A DNA stretch of 64,000 bases from the NCBI GenBank assembly GCA_963704585.1, contig OY969919.1, positions 3,224,001 to 3,288,000 on the forward strand. Direction: 5' to 3'. Shown here in pieces: positions 60,586 through 64,000 of this stretch. Within the stretch, counting starts at the first letter, position 1, and every line of letters begins with the position of its first letter. The notes beneath the pieces were generated by a model. The model ran no database searches, was not told the origin of the DNA, and saw only the letters and a program-made list of their open reading frames with translations. The position numbers and the translations under genes are program-made. This DNA is from Bog-756 sp963704585. GTDB lineage: Bacteria; Actinomycetota; Acidimicrobiia; Acidimicrobiales; RAAP-2.

Positions 60586-61745
60586 TGGACTTCACGTTCA
60601 GTGACGAGCAACGGGCGGTCGAGGAGTCGGCCGCGGCCGTGTTCGACGGGATGGTGAACCCCGAACGGGTCCGCGAGGTCGAGGCGACCGACGAGCGGTT
60701 CGACCGCGAGCTGTGGGCCGCGCTCGCCCGCGCCGACCTGCTCGGTCTCGCGGTCCCCGAGCGCGACGGCGGCGGCGGATACGGCATGGTCGAGCTCTCC
60801 CTCCTGCTGGAGGCGCAGGGCCGCTGCGTCGCTCCCGTGCCGCTCTGGTCCACGCTCGTGCTCGGCGCCCTGCCGATCGGCCGGTTCGGCTCCGACCGGT
60901 TGCGGGCCGCGACGCTGCCGAAGGTCGCCGCCGGCGAGCTCGTCCTGACCGCGGCGCTCGCCGACCTGGCGGCCGACATCGCCGTGGGAGGTGACGGCGC
61001 GCCGACGGTCGCGGGCCGTCACGACGGCGACGGTCTCGTGCTCACGGGCACCGCGCACCAGGTGCCGTACGCGCACGTCGCCGGCCGCGTGCTGGTTCCG
61101 GTCGCGACCCCGTCCGGGACGGTCGTCGCCGCGATCGACCCGACCTCCGCCGGCGCGACCGTCGAGCGTGCGGTCACGACCAACCGCGAGGTCCACCCCC
61201 ACCTGTACCTCGAGGGCGTCCAAGTCGGAGCCGACGATCTCCTGGCCGGAGGCGACGGCGGGGCCGCCGCCGCCGTCGTGCCGTGGATGCTCGAGCGTGC
61301 GTGGACGGGGCTCTGCGCGCTGCAGGTCGGGGTGACCGAGGCCGCGGTGGCCCAGGCGGCCGCCTACCTCAACGTCCGCGAGCAGTTCGGGCGGCCGCTC
61401 TCGACCTTCCAGGGGACGATGCTCAAGGCGGCGGACGCGGCGATCGACGTCGAGGCGATCCGGGTGACCCTCTGGCAGGCGGCGTGGCGCCTCGACCACG
61501 AGCTCGAGGCGTCGCGTGCGGTGGCCGTCGCCTCGTGGTTCGCGTCCGAGGCCGGCCAGCGGGTCGTCTTCGCCACGCAGCATCTGCACGGCGGGATCGG
61601 GGCGGACATCGACTACCCGATCCACCGCTACTTCTTCTGGGGCAAGCAGCTCGAGCTCGAGCTCGGCTCCGCGAGCGCCCACCTCGCGCGTCTCGGCGGT
61701 CAGGTGGTCGGCGCGCTGCGCTCGGGCGGGGCGGTGCTCGCATGA
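60585..61745 (+). CDS. chsE1: Acyl-CoA dehydrogenase ChsE1/FadE28-like (386 aa)
   Basis: MDFTFSDEQRAVEESAAAVF opens the protein; LGLAVPERDGGGGYGMVELS and YLNVREQFGRPLSTFQGTML are acyl-CoA dehydrogenase marks, and HLHGGIGADIDYPIHRYFFW is the C-terminal FAD-contact region. The sequence is Ala/Val-rich and divergent, like FadE28. It is expected to form the alpha2beta2 enzyme with ChsE2. The ATG overlaps the chsH2 stop by one base (TGATG). Confidence 0.87.
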   Translation: MDFTFSDEQRAVEESAAAVFDGMVNPERVREVEATDERFDRELWAALARADLLGLAVPERDGGGGYGMVELSLLLEAQGRCVAPVPLWSTLVLGALPIGRFGSDRLRAATLPKVAAGELVLTAALADLAADIAVGGDGAPTVAGRHDGDGLVLTGTAHQVPYAHVAGRVLVPVATPSGTVVAAIDPTSAGATVERAVTTNREVHPHLYLEGVQVGADDLLAGGDGGAAAAVVPWMLERAWTGLCALQVGVTEAAVAQAAAYLNVREQFGRPLSTFQGTMLKAADAAIDVEAIRVTLWQAAWRLDHELEASRAVAVASWFASEAGQRVVFATQHLHGGIGADIDYPIHRYFFWGKQLELELGSASAHLARLGGQVVGALRSGGAVLA

Positions 61746-62227
61746 GCGCGACGGCCCCCGCACTGCCGACCCGCCGGTTCGAGGACGTGTCCGTCGGTGA
61801 CGCGCTCCCCGAGGCGGCGGTGCCGCTCACCCGGACGCTCATCGTCTCGACCGCGATCGCCTCGCGCGACTACCAGGACGTCCACCACGACGCGCAGCTC
61901 GCGGTGGAGCGCGGATCGAAGGACATCTTCATGAACATCCTCTCCACCAACGGCATCGTGGGCCGGTACGTGACCGATTGGTCGGGTCCCGGCGGGGTCC
62001 TCACGGACGTCAACATCCGGCTCGGCGCGCCGAACTACCCCGACGACACCATGGTGCTCACCGGTTCGGTGACGGCGAAGGACGAAGCGGTCGGGCCGGA
62101 CGGCAGGGGTGGGGTGGAAGTCGCCCTGCGCGGCGCCAACTCGCTGGGCGACCACGTGACCGGCACGGTGCGCCTCCGGCTCCCGTCGGTGGCGGGCACG
62201 GTTCCGAGCGCGGGGACGCGGTCGTGA
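61742..62227 (+). CDS. chsH1: MaoC-like hydratase ChsH1 (161 aa)
   Basis: A hot-dog domain with the catalytic pair visible in SRDYQDVHHDAQLAVERG (Asp43 and His48), consistent with the active subunit of the ChsH1-ChsH2 hydratase. KDIFMNILSTNGIVGRYVTD and the beta strand GGVLTDVNIRLGAPNYPDD are typical. The product would be the beta-hydroxy steroid CoA ester used by Ltp2. ATGA overlap with chsE1 and GTGA with ltp2. Confidence 0.87.
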   Translation: MSATAPALPTRRFEDVSVGDALPEAAVPLTRTLIVSTAIASRDYQDVHHDAQLAVERGSKDIFMNILSTNGIVGRYVTDWSGPGGVLTDVNIRLGAPNYPDDTMVLTGSVTAKDEAVGPDGRGGVEVALRGANSLGDHVTGTVRLRLPSVAGTVPSAGTRS

Positions 62228-63411
62228 GCGGGACGGACCACGCGTTCGCCGGCAGGACGGCGATCGTCGGGATCGGTGCCACCGAGTTCTCGAAGGAGTC
62301 GGGCCGGAGCGAGCTCCGCCTCGCTGCCGAGGCCGTCGACCACGCGCTGCGCGACGCCGGCATCGAGGCGGCCGACGTCGACGGGCTGGTCACCTTCAGC
62401 GCCGACACGAACCCCGAGATCGAGGTCGCGCGAAGCCTCGGCATCGGAGAGCTCACCTTCTTCAGCCGCATCCACTACGGGGGTGGTGCCGGCTGCGGGA
62501 CGATCCAACAAGCCGCCATGGCGGTCGAGTCCGGGGTCGCCGACGTCGTGGTCTGTTACCGGGCCTTCAACGAGCGCTCGGGCAACCGCTTCGGCACCGG
62601 GGTGCAGGACCGGGCACCGGTCCCCAACGCCGAGACGGCCAACTTCGCGTGGTACGCGCCCTTCGGCCTCCTCACCCCGGCACAGTGGGTGGCGATGGCC
62701 GCCCAGCGGTACCTGCACGCGACCGGAGCGACCTCCGAAGACTTCGGCCGCGTCGCGGTCGCCGACCGGAAGCACGCGGCGAAGAACCCGAAGGCGTGGT
62801 TCTACGAGAAGCCGATCACACTCGAGGACCATCAGGCGTCGCGGTGGATCGTCGAGCCACTGCACCTGCTCGACTGCTGCCAGGAGACCGACGGCGGGCA
62901 GGCTCTCGTGGTCACCTCGCTCGAACGGGCCCGCGACCTGCCGGGCACGCCGGTCGTGATCGAGGCCGCAGCCCAGGGCTCCGGCCCGGGCCAGGAGATG
63001 ATGACCTCGTACTACACCGACGACCTCTGCGGGCTGGGTGAGATGGCAGTCGTCGCGCGCCAGCTCTGGCAGACGTCAGGCCTCTCGCCGGACGACATCC
63101 AGACTGCGGTCCTCTACGACCACTTCACGCCCTACGTGCTCTATCAGCTCGAGGAGCTCGGCTTCTGCGCGAAGGGCGAGGCGAAGGAGTTCGTGAAGGA
63201 CGGCAACATCGAGCTCGGCGGCGGGCTGCCGATCAACACGCACGGGGGACAGCTCGGTGAGGCCTACCTCCACGGCATGAACGGCATCGCCGAGGGTGTG
63301 CGCCAGGTGCGCGGCACCTCGACCAACCAGGTACCCGACGTCTCGCACGCCCTCGTGACCGCAGGGACCGGCGTGCCGACGAGCGGTCTCATCCTCGGCG
63401 TCGACCGCTGA
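62224..63411 (+). CDS. ltp2: Ltp2-like thiolase-fold steroid aldolase (395 aa)
   Basis: Ltp2 with the DUF35 part of ChsH2 performs the retro-aldol release of propionyl-CoA, leaving a 17-keto steroid. Marks are TAIVGIGATEFSKESGRSEL, FFSRIHYGGGAGCGTIQQAA, LYDHFTPYVLYQLEELGFC and GGGLPINTHGGQLGEAYLHG, the SCP2-thiolase signature. It closes the operon and is followed by a 46-bp convergent gap. Assignment rests on motif pattern plus gene order. Confidence 0.87.
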   Translation: MSGTDHAFAGRTAIVGIGATEFSKESGRSELRLAAEAVDHALRDAGIEAADVDGLVTFSADTNPEIEVARSLGIGELTFFSRIHYGGGAGCGTIQQAAMAVESGVADVVVCYRAFNERSGNRFGTGVQDRAPVPNAETANFAWYAPFGLLTPAQWVAMAAQRYLHATGATSEDFGRVAVADRKHAAKNPKAWFYEKPITLEDHQASRWIVEPLHLLDCCQETDGGQALVVTSLERARDLPGTPVVIEAAAQGSGPGQEMMTSYYTDDLCGLGEMAVVARQLWQTSGLSPDDIQTAVLYDHFTPYVLYQLEELGFCAKGEAKEFVKDGNIELGGGLPINTHGGQLGEAYLHGMNGIAEGVRQVRGTSTNQVPDVSHALVTAGTGVPTSGLILGVDR

Positions 63412-63457
63412 CCACCCGGGCGCCGCGCACGTCCGCGTGCGACGTCAACGCCACCGC

Positions 63458-64000
63458 TCAGGCCGAGCCGTAGAACGGGGCGCCGAAGCTGTAGACCGAC
63501 CCGTCGCTGTTCACCATCCAGTACCCGCCGGTCGACGGATCGCTGTCGATGTCGACGATCGGGGCGATGAGCGACTGGCCACCCATCGAACCGTGGAACG
63601 CCGCGTCGCCGAAGGCGAACGCTCCCCCGTCCGAGGCGGCCATCAGGTACCCGTGACCGCCGGGCTCCGGCGTCATCGAGAGGATCGGCGCGTTGAGGAG
63701 GAGGGAACCGGTCGACCCGTAGAACGGAGCGTTGAAGGCGAAGACACCGCCGTCGGTCGCGACCTCCCAGTACCCGCCGGTCTGCTGGTCGGTGGAGATG
63801 CCGACCACCGGTCTGTTGAGCGGTACGCCGCCCATCGAGCCGGAGAAGGCGGCGCTCCCGAAGGCGAAGACGCCCCCGTCGGAAGCGACCAGCCAGTACC
63901 CCTTGCCGTCCGGCGACGGGGCGAGGTCGACCACCGGCGCGTTGAGGCGCACACCGCCCATCGAGCCGTAGAAGGCCGCGTCACCGAAGGCGAACGTGCC
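63458..64000 (-). CDS. Secreted repeat protein, C-terminal part (N-terminus outside the window)
   Basis: Four and a half repeats of about 40 residues are visible, each with a GYWLVASDGGVFAFGSA-like core and a GSMGG/LNAPVV segment; the last unit is degenerate (YWMVNSDGSVYSFGAPFYG). It is a paralogue, by repeat type, of the protein at 21699..23255. The frame is open to the right edge, so the signal peptide lies beyond the window. Probably exported; function unknown. Confidence 0.75.
   Translation of the reverse strand, partial: GTFAFGDAAFYGSMGGVRLNAPVVDLAPSPDGKGYWLVASDGGVFAFGSAAFSGSMGGVPLNRPVVGISTDQQTGGYWEVATDGGVFAFNAPFYGSTGSLLLNAPILSMTPEPGGHGYLMAASDGGAFAFGDAAFHGSMGGQSLIAPIVDIDSDPSTGGYWMVNSDGSVYSFGAPFYGSA

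Overview
The window is high-GC DNA, densely coded in short operons with many GTGA/ATGA stop-start overlaps. I infer an actinobacterium of class Acidimicrobiia. The grounds are two secreted proteins built of GYWLVASDGG-type repeats, F420-type LLM oxidoreductases, steroid-type acyl-CoA genes and a Tad pilus locus. No rRNA, tRNA, CRISPR array, insertion sequence or prophage was recognised.

Region 1 (1-12.2 kb) is an envelope or exopolysaccharide locus. It holds a large polytopic membrane protein, two family 2 glycosyltransferases, two sulfotransferases, an NAD-dependent epimerase, a GMC oxidoreductase with a four-Cys motif and a Wzx-type flippase. A leader plus N-terminal coding module of about 180 bp occurs twice (10.1 and 12.2 kb).

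Region 2 (12.3-21.6 kb) is the most interesting part: what looks like a complete lasso-peptide (RiPP) cluster. It has a nucleotidyltransferase, two LuxR-type regulators with degenerate receivers, an ABC exporter, a stand-alone PqqD/RRE, an asparagine-synthetase-like cyclase without a glutaminase domain, a GT4 glycosyltransferase, a 52-aa precursor, a fused RRE-peptidase and an HPr-kinase-like enzyme. The precursor carries the YxxP leader motif, a Thr at -2, a putative Ser1-Asp8 ring and a C-terminal Ser. Kinase and nucleotidyltransferase suggest a phosphorylated, possibly glycosylated, product.

Region 3 (21.7-37.4 kb) is mixed: a secreted repeat protein, a cupin, a P450, an aldo/keto reductase, acyl-CoA genes, trpD, a DnaQ/UvrC-like exonuclease, a tandem ATP-grasp pair, a GNAT-like membrane protein, a DUF5666 protein and a DUF503 protein. 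Region 4 (37.4-43.8 kb) has a TIGR03084 protein, a lower-GC two-gene island (nucleotidyltransferase plus winged-helix protein, AbiE-like logic), threonine aldolase, EttA and a membrane protein. Region 5 (44.1-54.8 kb) is a Tad/Flp pilus operon ending in a LysM-BTAD regulator.

Region 6 (54.8-63.4 kb) is a steroid side-chain locus: two LLM oxidoreductases, a CYP125-like P450 and, divergently, five genes matching the mycobacterial igr operon (chsE2, chsH2, chsE1, chsH1, ltp2), with a KstR-like box between. The window ends inside another secreted repeat protein.

Ten otherwise intact genes between 28.9 and 56 kb are each interrupted by a single net reading-frame shift. Their number and nature suggest base-calling indels more than true pseudogenes.
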